Shown here: in pieces, positions 1 through 10,906 of the stretch
Layout: every line of letters starts with the position of its first letter
How positions within the stretch are numbered: the stretch's first letter is position 1
NCBI RefSeq assembly: GCF_000143535.2
Contig: NC_037318.1
Location: 186,001-250,000, forward strand
Source: Botrytis cinerea B05.10
Lineage: Eukaryota; Ascomycota; Leotiomycetes; Helotiales; Sclerotiniaceae
Direction of reading: 5' to 3'
DNA length: 64,000 bases
Program-made: the position numbers and the translations under genes
Notes under the pieces: model-generated
What the model saw: the letters and a program-made list of their open reading frames with translations, nothing else
Told to the model about the DNA's origin: nothing
Database searches by the model: none

Positions 1-1561
1 CTCGAAAATCTAGCTATCAGTACTAATTGAGTGTTTTTGATAACAATTAGATGAAATCCTCAAAGCTCGAGCTATATTAAAAGTTGTAAAGGAAGATGGG
101 AAAAGAAATTGATTTTGAAGCGAAGCATTTTATAGTTAACTTTTGAATCTTCTTCATTCCATTCATCTTGAATGAGCGCAGGGTGATTCATGGATACGAT
201 TTTTTGCTAAACATCTTTCTATCAGTTTATTATAAGAATGAAAGCAGCGTTTGATTTAGGCGTTTGTCCTATCAAGCTGAAAGTATGATTCAAAGGCAAA
301 CTTACACTCATGTTCGAGGCGAGATCACGAATCGCAGAAATTTCCCCACGGCAAGGCATCTTTATAGATTGCTACAATTTGATTCATGAAAGATCAAAAT
401 GCCCTAATATGATAGTTCCTATGGAATTGAGACATACAAAAATTTCAATCACACCCAGTGTGCAATCTTTCATTCTAAGAGGAGTTCATTGTACCTTACG
501 AAGATATGGATGAGTATCCATGTTTGTTAAATGATATACAATTCGGGTTAAAAGAAATGTCTGTATTGAGTGCTTGAAGGCAGAAGGGAGCCTATTTTCT
601 TGCTTTCTCGATCTAGACCTGGAGAGTCGCGTTTTAGTGTAGCCACAACCCTTCCATCACAAAGAATCTTTGGATACCCTTCGTTTGACGGAGGCATGCG
701 TTTTCTGCAGCTACTTAATTTCGTCACTCGAGCCAAAGCAAGTCAAAGATTACAGTGCTGTGAGATTGTGGCGCTGGTGTATTTTGTGGCTGCACTAAAG
801 CTCACACGAGCTCATGCGTGGCATATTGTGGAATTTGAGAGACTCTTGTTGATTTTTCGTGAAACATAAAATTGTTTGTCAACTAGAAGAATCGCTCGGA
901 ATTGACTAAGGAGGAAGAGATTACATCAGACTGTTGGTTTTTCCGTCAAATTAGATTCGCACATGCAAAAATAGAATCTCGCCCGTGAACCTCTCTTTGG
1001 ATTCGCCACCGTAAGACTACAACTCACAGTCTTCGTTCTCGTAGCTGGAAACTTCCAGAAATAAGAACAGTGAAGCAACTTACAACATACAAGATAATAC
1101 ATGAAGCCACCTCGGTTTTGATTCATGTATTTATAATAGAATCTAAGAGGTCCAGGTCGAAAGAGGTGGTTGCACTCTAGTGTTCCCGCGATTACTGTTC
1201 ACAACGTGAGCACACGTATTCCGTGCAGCTTACAAATTTTCATGACGCTTGAAATGTAAGCTCGCTTGAAATTTTCTATATCTCATAGCGAACAGATCCA
1301 CATGCTTATTGAACATGTATTGGATGAATCAACTGAGATGTCCAGCTTATTCAAATTTCAGTCTGCAATGGTGGCTTCCCGCTGAGCGGACTTAATGCAC
1401 CATGATATGACACAGCTATGACGGTCATTTGGGGAGACGAGTAACCTTGTATGCCTTAAAGATATTCAAAAGATGTGTATAAAGAGAGACTTCCTCCAAA
1501 AAGCAGATAAACTCAATCTAAATAGCAATTCATAAAAAGATAGAGTTAAACAATCAACACA
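1..1561. other. Intergenic region, no gene recognised
   Basis: No open frame here has codon content, an intron pattern or motifs that I would defend as a gene; the open frames are short and overlap on both strands. The last 100 bases serve as promoter and leader of the hydrolase that starts at 1562. Confidence 0.5.
1478..1483 (+). promoter_or_regulatory. Putative TATA box of the MBL hydrolase gene
   Basis: TATAAA lies 79 bases before the ATG at 1562, followed by an A-rich leader. Position and sequence fit a core promoter; no transcript start can be seen. Confidence 0.4.
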
Positions 1562-2521
1562 ATGTTATCCTTCAAATCCATAATCGCTCTCATCCTCACC
1601 CCGATGAGCTTGGCTACTAAAGTCCAGCATCTTGCAACGCCACTCTCATGGGACGTCTTCCACGCCCCCGAGCTTCCAGTTGTTGATCCGCCACATAACT
1701 ACACCATATCTCCTACTTCTTTTACACTCCTACACGGCCAGTCGACCGCCGTCCTCGTTGATGCTCCGGTCAACATCGAAACCTCCCATGCACTAGCAGA
1801 CTGGGTTTCTGAAATTATCGGCAACAAAACTCTAACCCACATTTATGTTACTCACGGCCATGGCGACCATTTCTTTGGCATCCCAGTTCTCCAACAACGT
1901 TTCCCTGGTGTGATCGCTGTAGCCACTGAACGAACTATCGCACATGTAGCCGAACAATTGAGTTATGCAGAATTTATCGAGTTCTGGTCTGCTACATTTC
2001 CTGATCAGATACCTACCCAGAATGAAACGATTCAGCCGTTACCTCTCAATGGAAAATTTTACCTCGAGGGTCATTTGCTTCAGGCTGTCGAAGTTGGACA
2101 GTCGGATACATATAACACGACTGTTTTACACGTTCCTTCTCTAGAGCTCGTGATAACTGGCGATGCCGTGTATGGAGAATGTTTCCAATATCTTGTTGAG
2201 ACCAATACCGCGGAATTAAGGGCAGAGTGGATAAGAGCTGTTGATAAGATCGAGAGTTTACGACCAAAGATTGTGGTGCCAAGTCATAAGCAGATCTGGG
2301 ATGGATATGGGACAGATCATTTTGAGAAGACTAGACAGTATATCAAAGATTGGGAGACCTTGCTCGAAGTTGCAACGAGCGCTTCGGATTTGAAGGAGAA
2401 AATAATCGCTTTATATCCACAGAGAGTTGGGGACTGGATCTTGGGAATTAGCATTGACGAGGTTTTTCCTAACCAGAACAGTGTGAAGGGAAGGGATTTC
2501 TTTCCGGCTCCTAGGACTTAG
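1562..2521 (+). CDS. Secreted metallo-beta-lactamase-fold hydrolase
   Basis: Single-exon gene of 319 aa. The MBL metal-binding motif is THGHGDH at residues 97-103 (His98, His100, Asp102, His103). The later metal ligands are probably Asp201 in ITGDAVYG and His242 in VPSHKQ. The usual third-loop histidine (GH[TS]) appears as Gln in VEVGQSDT, a variation I infer only from the family pattern. Residues 1-19 are hydrophobic and look like a signal peptide, so the enzyme is probably secreted or enters the secretory pathway. The family hydrolyses diverse esters, lactones and thioesters, and the substrate cannot be read from sequence. An A-rich leader and TATAAA precede the start. Neighbours give no pathway hint. 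Confidence 0.85.
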   Translation: MLSFKSIIALILTPMSLATKVQHLATPLSWDVFHAPELPVVDPPHNYTISPTSFTLLHGQSTAVLVDAPVNIETSHALADWVSEIIGNKTLTHIYVTHGHGDHFFGIPVLQQRFPGVIAVATERTIAHVAEQLSYAEFIEFWSATFPDQIPTQNETIQPLPLNGKFYLEGHLLQAVEVGQSDTYNTTVLHVPSLELVITGDAVYGECFQYLVETNTAELRAEWIRAVDKIESLRPKIVVPSHKQIWDGYGTDHFEKTRQYIKDWETLLEVATSASDLKEKIIALYPQRVGDWILGISIDEVFPNQNSVKGRDFFPAPRT

Positions 2522-3620
2522 TAGATACGAAAGGATGTAATCTGCTCGATGTAATCAGGAAAATAGAGAGCAATTGAAAAGGGGCCAAGTTAATTTATTG
2601 TCAACCTCATTTCTTGGCGCGAGATATTATTAGCACTTTTTTTTTTTTACATTCGAACCCATAACATTGCCTTCTTACGTCGTTGTGATGTCAGCAATGT
2701 GCTTTGTAGATGGAGCTATCGTACACAGTAGCTAGAAGATAGGCTCAGACCATTACAAATCAACCACATGATATGTATAACTTTACACGTGATAATTTGT
2801 ATTTTCTCCGCTTCTTCATATCTCCATGCGCGTTTTATGTCAAACATTCTTAGTAACTTCCCGTCTCACAGTACAGCTCATCTCATAACGTACACCATTC
2901 CAGATATCAAAGCACCCTTTATCCCGACAAAGCCCATGACGACGGAATGAACCCAGAACCTGCCCGTGTCTAGTACCCGCACATCTGCATTCGTAAAACC
3001 GAGTCATCGTCTCGTACTGATGAAGTTACGAATAAATAAATAACCTTATACTTCGCAAATTAACTGGGTGATGAGCGTTGCATAACCGAATGCGTATTTG
3101 GTTGAATAGATGAGCCATAGGTGGGATGTCTGGATGATTCGGGTGGTGATGAAGAAGTGATCGGTCTGGAATTGAATCGGGGAGTGGGGCCGAGATTTGG
3201 TAAGTACTTCCAACGTGTATGAACGAAGACAGAGGTAGATACTCGCCTACTGGATGTATAAGAAAGAAGAAGAATGACAATGGTGGATTGACTGATTGTG
3301 AATCTAGATACTGCTAAAGTGATGGGTGAGATAATTGTATACCTTTGGTGCGGATAGGAAAAGGTGAAAAGAAGATACAGCACCCAAATGGACTTTCAAA
3401 AGCGCATATTTTTTTAAGTCATTTTAATATGTAGCGAGTTCAGATGTCAGGATTTTTACAGACTATTATATTAGATAGAACGTGCTTCATTTTGATACCG
3501 TATGCTATGTATATATGTACTTACTTTTTCCTCATCCGTTCATCCATCATGCACTAATTCATTTCGGAAATTTCCTTAAAACTATTTACAAAAAAAAGTC
3601 CCCTCTTAAAAACAAACTAT
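2522..3620. other. Intergenic region between convergent genes
   Basis: This lies between the 3' ends of the hydrolase (plus strand) and the FAD oxidase (minus strand). It has A/T runs and a C/T-rich minus strand near 3060-3380. The overlapping open frames there are low-complexity and I do not believe they are genes. Confidence 0.5.
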
Positions 3621-5057
3621 TCATGCCAAGCTAGCAGTAATGTTAGGAAGCAATGCTTCAGTGAACTGCCAGAGCAGAGTTGAATCTTGAGCATGGAAAG
3701 CAGCTCCTGTGTAGAAAGTGTTTTGTTGTCCTTGAAGTGCATACAAATCACTGTAGAAACCAGCAGCAATAGCTTCAGCTGGAACCCACAACTCAAATGG
3801 TGTATGTCTGGTATATGCGAGGAGTTCTGGGGTGCTCTCAGTCATACCTGTGATCTGGAGTCTTTCAAGCTCGCCATACATGGCAGCACGGACTTCGTCG
3901 TCGGTTATAGAGATTGCGGAACCGTAGTAAAGATTGAAGACATCTGGGATGGCAGTAGGGTTGATGGCATACGTGGCTGGAAGAGGTGGAAATCCGTAGG
4001 TGGTGTTATCGGCGACGTTGACAATGGAGATACCGGTTGGAAGGCCAGTATTGCCAAAGACACCAACGTAGTATCCGGAGTTGTTGAATTGAGAGAAAAG
4101 GGTTTGCTCTGAGGTGCTAAGATCCCATCCTGCAAGATTGCTAATCTGAGGTGTAATGCTGAAGACCAATTTTTGGGCATTGATGAACTTGTAGCCGGTA
4201 GGAGTGCTAATAAGAACTTGGGCACAATCACCACTTCGGTCGACTGCGATAATTTTTGCGCTCAGGAAAACGTTGTCGTCACCGATAATTTGTTGTGCCG
4301 ATTCGTAGAGTAAGCTATTATCCTGTGCAGCGGTTGCCAAGAAACCAGTGGTAAAACATTCGATGACACCCGGACCAAAGTTTTTGAGAACGTATAAAGT
4401 AGGCTTGGACAATAGATCTCCCAGACCCTGAGCAAAGTTGGAAATGAATCCAAGAAATTCTTTGCCGAAATTGTATTTAATTGCGAACTCCCCAAAAGTG
4501 AGCAAAAGATCTTCTGGTACTGGGTCTGGTAAATCAAATCCATTCTCCAGATAGGGGTATTTCGCAAGTTGTTCCATGTAGAGCATAAGGCCAGCGGTAA
4601 AGTCAGCAGTCGTGTAAGTAGAGTTCTCAAGACCGGTTCGGAAATCGGCATATACACTTGATTGAACATATTCCGTTGTGTTGGCCACTGCCAAAGTGAC
4701 GTTAAGACGTGCAGCATAATTTTTGACAAGATCGATATTGTGGAAGATAATAACACCATAGTCATCTGAAACCCCAGTTGCAGGGTCAATGTAGGTTTCT
4801 GTGTGACCCCCCATGCGAGCTTTATTGTCAATGACTGCCACAGTCTTGCCCGCGTCGAGGAGACCAATTGCTGCATAGGTTCCAGAGGATCCACCACCAA
4901 TCACTACCACATCCCTTTCAACATGTTCGACGTTGTGGTATATAACACTGTTAATAGTGACAGAGGCAGTAGTGCTTAATACCGCGGCAAATGCTCCAAG
5001 AGAAAAATAGCCTGTGGCAGCAGCCAAAAGCAATGGAGTAACTTTGAAGATAGCCAT
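3621..5057 (-). CDS. Secreted FAD-dependent amine oxidase/dehydrogenase-like protein
   Basis: Single exon, 478 aa from the ATG at 5057. An upstream in-frame extension exists but would put a Pro/Tyr-rich segment before the signal peptide, so I chose the internal Met. Residues 1-25 form a signal peptide (hydrophobic, ending GAFAA). The Rossmann dinucleotide motif VVIGGGSSGT is at residues 51-60, followed by an acidic strand end (VIDNKARMGGH) typical of flavin amine oxidases. The NAD(P)-binding-like superfamily includes fungal beta-cyclopiazonate dehydrogenase-like and polyamine oxidase-like enzymes. General similarity points to that group, but the substrate is unknown. Several N-x-S/T sites fit secretion. 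TATATAAAG lies about 120 bases upstream. Confidence 0.8.
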   Translation of the reverse strand: MAIFKVTPLLLAAATGYFSLGAFAAVLSTTASVTINSVIYHNVEHVERDVVVIGGGSSGTYAAIGLLDAGKTVAVIDNKARMGGHTETYIDPATGVSDDYGVIIFHNIDLVKNYAARLNVTLAVANTTEYVQSSVYADFRTGLENSTYTTADFTAGLMLYMEQLAKYPYLENGFDLPDPVPEDLLLTFGEFAIKYNFGKEFLGFISNFAQGLGDLLSKPTLYVLKNFGPGVIECFTTGFLATAAQDNSLLYESAQQIIGDDNVFLSAKIIAVDRSGDCAQVLISTPTGYKFINAQKLVFSITPQISNLAGWDLSTSEQTLFSQFNNSGYYVGVFGNTGLPTGISIVNVADNTTYGFPPLPATYAINPTAIPDVFNLYYGSAISITDDEVRAAMYGELERLQITGMTESTPELLAYTRHTPFELWVPAEAIAAGFYSDLYALQGQQNTFYTGAAFHAQDSTLLWQFTEALLPNITASLA

Positions 5058-5174
5058 TTCAATGCTTGTAATTGATTGTAACACTTGAAGGAGGATATTG
5101 AGAGGAAGTGGAGGAAGAGGAAGATAATGAGGATGCTGTTGAAAATCGGAATAATAATCAAAGGTGCCGCCAGA

Positions 5175-5183
5175 CTTTATATA
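5175..5183 (-). promoter_or_regulatory. Putative TATA box of the FAD oxidase gene
   Basis: On the minus strand TATATAAAG is about 120 bases before the chosen ATG at 5057. This supports that start over the longer frame opening at 5201, whose first codon would lie almost on the TATA box. Confidence 0.4.
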
Positions 5184-6528
5184 TCTAGGTGCAGGAAGCA
5201 AACGCTGGGCAAGACATTGAAAGAAGCCTGTGCTCTGTCATGTCATCCTACTAAGGATTTTGCGTCGTTCGACCAAGATCTATAGGATACCAGATGGCAA
5301 GTAGCATGGGGGTTCGTTTAGTCATATCCCTCTAGGTCTTTTTTGGCCAACCAGATATCATGCATTCCGAACCCTTGCTTCAATGGAAGAATTCTGGAAG
5401 ACTATGTGACCAGGTATATTACGATCCGTGTCCGTGATATACTCAAATGGGGAATTTCGAGTACTTAGTGATTGGCAGGCAGGAAGGTTCGCCGCATTGA
5501 CTTCAACCCAATGTGTGCGTTAGCCAATGTTGATCCTAGGAGATCCTTCACGAATAAAGAAGGCAGGCTCGCCCCGTCTCAGAATTTTTATCAATAGCGT
5601 TCCAATACTGAGTGGGCGGAAGGATTCGCACACATATTGTAGAAATCTTAAATTTTGGCTGTACAAAGATTTTGCGTTTGGCTCTACGTGTGTTGGCGTC
5701 GTTATCCTGGCTCCGGGTAGTTACCACTAGCGGGTCTTGCAAGTTATTAACCTTAGTGCGCACACGCGAAGCACGAACATGAACAACTCCACCCCCATTT
5801 CTCACTCAAAATACTAAATTCTTACTTCACTCCAGAATAATCTCTATTTTTGGATGGTGGAGCACGCGTTAACCAGACCTTTTAATTTGAACTCCATTCT
5901 TTTTCTCTTCAAACGCGTTCGGTTAATATCCATAACGTGAAGATATCTATTCCCAGCCTCTTGAACCAATGTGGAGCACCAAGAATCATAAATGGGATAT
6001 TAAGCAAAATTTCACGACGACGCAACCTATCTACGATCTAGGGATGACTAGAAAGGCCTCGTTGATTTCTTGACTCAACCTCAAATATCAAGTCTAACAC
6101 AATTTCAGCTCATATCTTACAGACTATTTGGATTACAAGCGCCCGGGATCTCGGGGATCAAAAATTTATTCTTCGGAAGGTCTGCTTTGCATCTGGCAAA
6201 TGCTCGGCTACATGTTCTTCAGTGTAATATAGATCCTTAACGGCGTGATTATTTATTGACTAGTGTCAGTTTTCTTCCAGGAAGAGAAGAGACTTTGCCC
6301 GGAAAGTTTGTGAGTACATCCTGCATTTTTGCCCGGCTTTTTGAACAGATTCAATGCTGTTACATGCTTGAGTGACGGGCTCAGCTACGCCTTTTGATAC
6401 AACCAGGTGTCACTGTCATGCAGTGCCACATGTCAATGGCGAAAAAGAACGAGAATGAAACCAATTAAAATGGATGTTCTACTTTAATAAATAGGATTGA
6501 TTGACATACCCAATCCTCCGCTAATCTT
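5184..6528. other. Intergenic region
   Basis: Upstream region of the FAD oxidase and 3' flank of the ammonium transporter. Open frames are short and lack recognisable features. I see no gene. Confidence 0.5.
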
Positions 6529-8069
6529 CTACACCTTCTTGGTTTGCTCTATCTGGTCTTGTACCTCTTGTACTTGTGGTGTTCCAGGCGAGCTTGCCTC
6601 TAACAACATTTTTCGTTGATCCAATTCTTCAAATATTGCCCAGTCACCAATTTGCTCATCGAAGAATTGATCCATATCCAAGCCTTGAATCTCAGCCTCC
6701 TCTGTTACCCGCAAGTGCATTCCTGGAATGAATTTCAGGATATAGAGGAGAGCGCAAGATACGAGGAATGAGTAAGCTGATATCGCGGTGATTTCTGCAA
6801 ACTGTTTACCCACTTGAATTCCGTTACCATCAATACCACCCGAGGCTGAAGTTACTCCATCGAGCATACTGACTGTTTCGGAGTTAGCTTGGACATTAAA
6901 CTCTCAAAGATAAAGATACATACTAGAGGATGTTGCAAATATTCCAGTCAAAAAACTTCCTACCATCCCACCGATACCATGGAGCTTAAAGACGTCCATT
7001 CCTTCATCGATATGAAGCCATTCATTTACGTTCTGTAATAATGCGCAAACTACTGCAGTTATGAATCCGATAACTGCGGCCAGCCAAACGGAAACATATC
7101 CCGCAGCAGGAGTGATTCCCACAAGTCCGGCAATAGCCCCTTCACAGGCCCCCACAAGACTAAATCGGCCACCGTGTTTGACATAATCGACAAGCACCCA
7201 TCCAAGCATTCCGGTGCATGCGGCAGTATTGGTATTGAATCCAGCAAGCATCGCTCTGACGGAAGCATTTAGAGCACTGCCTCCATTGAATCCAAACCAT
7301 CCAAACCAAATTAGGACTGTACCTAGGAATACGAGAGTAGTATTATGTGGTCTTCCATGAGACTTTTCGCCGGTGTGCTTGCGCTTTCCTAGTACAAGAG
7401 CATACGCCAATGCAGACCAGCCGGATGCGATATGGACTGGTCCACCACCAGCAAAATCCAATGAAGGGAGCTTTTTTTCTTGGTCAGTTATGTGATTTAT
7501 ATGAAATCAACAACCAAGAAGGAACTTACATTATACAACCAACCATTAGAGTTCCAGGTCCAACAAGCAATAGGACAATAAACGATTGTTGCCCACCAAA
7601 ACCCGAATACCAAACTCGGTATAATTCTTCCTCTCTCGAAAGCACCACCAACTACAATTTGCACTGTACACGCGCAGAAAAGTAGCTGATACAAACAAAA
7701 CACAATCTCTGGAATCACTGCACTACCTGGGGACGGAGCAGCCATCACATTCTTGAGTCCGAAGTTCGCCATATCGCCAATGAAAGGTCCAGCTGTACGC
7801 GAATACGCAAGTGAGTATCCCCAGAACATCCATTGGAAAGTCGTCACTGCCGCTACGAGAAGCGATTGAAACAACAAGGTAAGAGCCGATTTTCGCCGTG
7901 CGAGTCCGCTGTAGAGGAGTCCGATGCCTGGAATGATGAGCCAGACGATGAAGCCGCAGAAAGCTATATACGTGTAGTGGAATTCGAAACCGGAATATTG
8001 AGCGTTGACGTCTACGAGTTCAGGATTTCCGCCATTGGGGATGGAGGAGTTGAAGACGGGAGCACTCAT
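6529..8069 (-). CDS. Ammonium transporter, Mep/Amt family (three exons)
   Basis: Exons 7530-8069, 6924-7470 and 6529-6872 splice in frame to 476 aa. Introns are 59 nt (GTAAGT...AAG) and 51 nt (GTATGT...GCTAAC...CAG). The Amt signature DFAGGGPVHIASG is at residues 185-197. The twin pore histidines are His193 and His344 (KLHGIGG). About eleven hydrophobic helices and a cytosolic C-terminal tail rich in Glu/Gln match Mep proteins in length and layout. The protein moves ammonium across the plasma membrane. Some family members (Mep2 type) also sense ammonium for filamentation, but whether this one does cannot be told from sequence. Fungal family members are typically under nitrogen catabolite control; I did not verify GATA sites. 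The C-terminal tail ends in a short charged coil (about residues 440-476). Confidence 0.95.
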
Positions 8070-8999
8070 GGTGCTGACTAGGTGTGGTCACTATTAGATT
8101 GAGTACGAAGGGTTAAGGTTATGGTAAATATATGTTGGAATCGAGGGTTCCCGTATATAAGGGGGAGGATTTCCCAAGTTTTAAGTACCCCATCCCATCT
8201 TTTCCATTCCTTTGAGCCCCATTTCAAGGACCCAACCTTCGTCCAAGACCCTCAATCCCTTCCTTATCGCGAATCCCACAAACCACTTCCTCGGAAACCT
8301 ATAAGGAACCTTGCTTCAGCGGTCACCTTCTTGGCATTTTCTCCATCCGTCTTCTATCTCGCCTTAGCAACCAAAAAAATGTTATTCTCGCTATTCTAGA
8401 TCGCCGACACTACATTCTTCCTATGCTTTACGAAACTTTGATAATGATAAGCTTGGGGGTGGATGTCAGGGGTGCTGATAAGATGCCTTGGCGGTCAGAC
8501 GTGGGGAAATTTTTGCTGGTTTGGGGAGATAGGTGGGCGGGCCCAAGTCAGAGTTGTGATAGAAGCTCACATCTTTCATATTAGAAATGTATATATATAT
8601 CAGTAAACTTGGGAGTGATGTTTAATTCGGTTTTTGAGCTATAAAAAATGACGGTATGCATATGTAGTTTATTAGCCATTGATCAAAATGCCATAAGTCA
8701 TGATGAACCGATCAACGCTTACGCTTCATTCAAGAATGTTGATATGGTAGAAAGCATGGCTTCAGATTTATATGAATCAGATTCTTGTTACACAATATAG
8801 GGGCAGTGCCCCATCATCACACTCGTTTACGGCATGCGATGGAAAATTCCGGTCGAATAGATAAGTATCAAATGAGGATTGTTATCTCAAACAACAAATT
8901 TGTCATATATTTCTACACGACGACCCATTTAGAAAATAAGCATTGGTATCATATCAAATCCACACGCTACCCAAACCCTTAACCAAAAAAAGATAGTCC
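8070..8999. other. Upstream region of the ammonium transporter
   Basis: Contains the long leader and promoter of the transporter; the minus strand is pyrimidine-poor near the ATG. A TATATATAT run is at about 8588. No gene recognised. Confidence 0.45.
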
Positions 9000-9531
9000 T
9001 CATCTCAAAGGCCCATGTTGACCCTCCCCCGCATTCTTGACTCCTTTCGCTACACGTGCTGCTCCGCCTTCAATGCCCTCTCCTACATCTTTGATACCAT
9101 CTCCTACTGGTTTACCTAATACGTAATTGTTAGCTTGCATTCTCTTTCCTCCAATCCTTTCCTTCTATCATCTTAAAAAGGTGACAAACCTGCGTTTCCG
9201 GTAACTCCATTTACAGTCTCTCCCAATCCTCTTCCGACAGATCCAACTACACCTCCGACTGTGTTTGTGACACCTGAGACACCATTCCTGTCAAGTCATG
9301 TTAGTTTAAGTTTCATTCCGTGGGCTAGAATTTTGAAAGTAGTTGGGGAATAAATGAGGGCATGGCTAAGAAGGGCAAGAGGACCAAACGCAACGTGATT
9401 GTAAAAAAAAAAAAAAAAAAAAGGAGAAGGGAGGGAAGGAATATGGAGAAAAGGAGATAAACAACATACCCGACAGTACTAGTCACCCAAGTAACACCAC
9501 CCGAAACTCCTGATTTATCATTGATAGGCAT
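9000..9531 (-). CDS. Small glycine-rich conserved-type protein (three exons)
   Basis: Exons 9470-9531, 9190-9287 and 9000-9115 join in frame to a 91-aa protein. Introns are 182 nt (GTATGT...CTAAC...CAG) and 74 nt (GTTTGT...GCTAAC...TAG). The product is made of short Gly/Val/Asn-rich turns with a quasi-repeat (VSGGVTWVTSTVG, then VSGVTNTVGGVVGSVGRGLG, then GKPVGDGIKDVGEGIEGG) and ends GQHGPLR. There are no Cys, no signal peptide and no clear membrane helix. The clean splicing and Gly periodicity argue for a true gene. I do not recognise a named family; the composition resembles small stress-associated hydrophilic proteins, which is only a resemblance. A 20-A homopolymer lies in intron 1. Confidence 0.7.
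9403..9422. repeat. Poly(A) tract of 20 bases inside intron 1
   Basis: An uninterrupted run of 20 A on the plus strand, so poly(U) in the pre-mRNA of the minus-strand glycine-rich gene. It may act as part of the long polypyrimidine tract of this unusually long intron, or may be a neutral homopolymer. Confidence 0.8.
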
Positions 9532-10906
9532 ATTGACTTCTTTTTTCCTCGTTTGATGGTTTATTTTGCTTGGGAGTAAATCGTCTGTTTAAATCAAGAT
9601 TCTAATTTAATATTGATGGAAATTGATATGCGCGGTCTGGATACACATACATTTATATACACATGCAGAGGCGACAGGAATGATGAATCTGAGATCTGAC
9701 GTCACAATATCGCAGGGGTCAAAACCAGATCTTCGGTTCAAGGCAGGGATTTGGTTGGCCTCGTAAAGGTCATCAGGAACCATAGCCACGCTGGTGGTTT
9801 GATTTGGTATGTTGTCAGATCTGTCCAATAAGATGATACGGAGTAGCATGGTAAAATGGAAGAATGAAGGTTTGAAGAAACTCGGCTAATGGATTTGCGG
9901 AATTTGTATCTAATCTGGTTACCCACACGAGACTCTGGACTTGTTTGGTATTCTGTGGTAAAGGTTTGACGATCTAGACTGTCATGGAAAAAGAGCTCTC
10001 AAAGTTCTTGTAACACCACGTTAATCATCATAACTTGCCTCCTTGTTGTTTCTTGCGTCATCTAGATATCGAGGCTCTACTGCTAACGCGAGTGATTTTT
10101 TTTTACAAAGAATACCGGGACTCCATTAGATTGATCTCCCAGGGCTTTGCAATCTGATTTTCTAGGATAGCACTGGCATATCCCTTATATTGATCATTTT
10201 CTGGAGATCTTCCTTCCAGTAGTTGCGAAAGATATTCATTTTTCACGTAGTCCAGCCCACAACTCGCAGGCCTCTTGATAACGCTCGAGCGACAGCCCTC
10301 AATCTTGTATTTGCCTCTCCAGCCATGCAAAATATTCAGTCTTAGACTTCTTGAGTAGCCTGAGGATGTCGAAGACCACGCAGTAAGCCTATAAGTGTGT
10401 ATGGATCTTCAACCTTGACTTCGCACTAATGTTTGGAGAAGATTCTTCTCTTGAAGCGATCAATTGTTCGGGATGATTTATCTGTATGAAATCGATTTGG
10501 AACATTAAAAATGTCCCTTCCCTGGTCATCGTTCGACTGCAGGTGTAACAGCTACATGTGCAGGTCGCCAAACTTGAGAGACTTACAATTGCACGTGACT
10601 AATCATCGCGCCATGCAACGCTAAAGGTCGACGTATGAAATCTCATCGACCCTTGTAATCTCTTATCGATGCTATCAATAAGGCCAGCTTGGTATCTTTT
10701 TCAGTGTTCTCCGTAAATCTAACACAATACATAGAAGTTGACGTTCCTTATATTGAGCAATACATTAGCTTGTTTTGCAATTCTATTTTTTCTTGATATT
10801 CCGTATTCTGCAACTACATGCGCATGGTTTCTTGTAGTTTATAAATTTCAATTCGTGTAGAGAAAATATCTACCTAGCTCCTTGTGAGCGCATATCTGGC
10901 GCAAAG
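9532..10906. other. Intergenic region with one coding-like minus-strand stretch
   Basis: Mostly featureless. Between about 10,106 and 10,410 the minus strand has an open frame with a protein-like tail (for example residues CGLDYVKNEYLSQLLEG and ENQIAKPWEINLMES) but no ATG in frame; see findings. The last 150 bases are the promoter and leader of the DnaJ gene. Confidence 0.4.

Noticed and set aside
3026..3383. Minus-strand frames of 84 and 107 codons
   Set aside because: Low-complexity Ser/His/Ile text in two overlapping frames within a C/T-rich strand.
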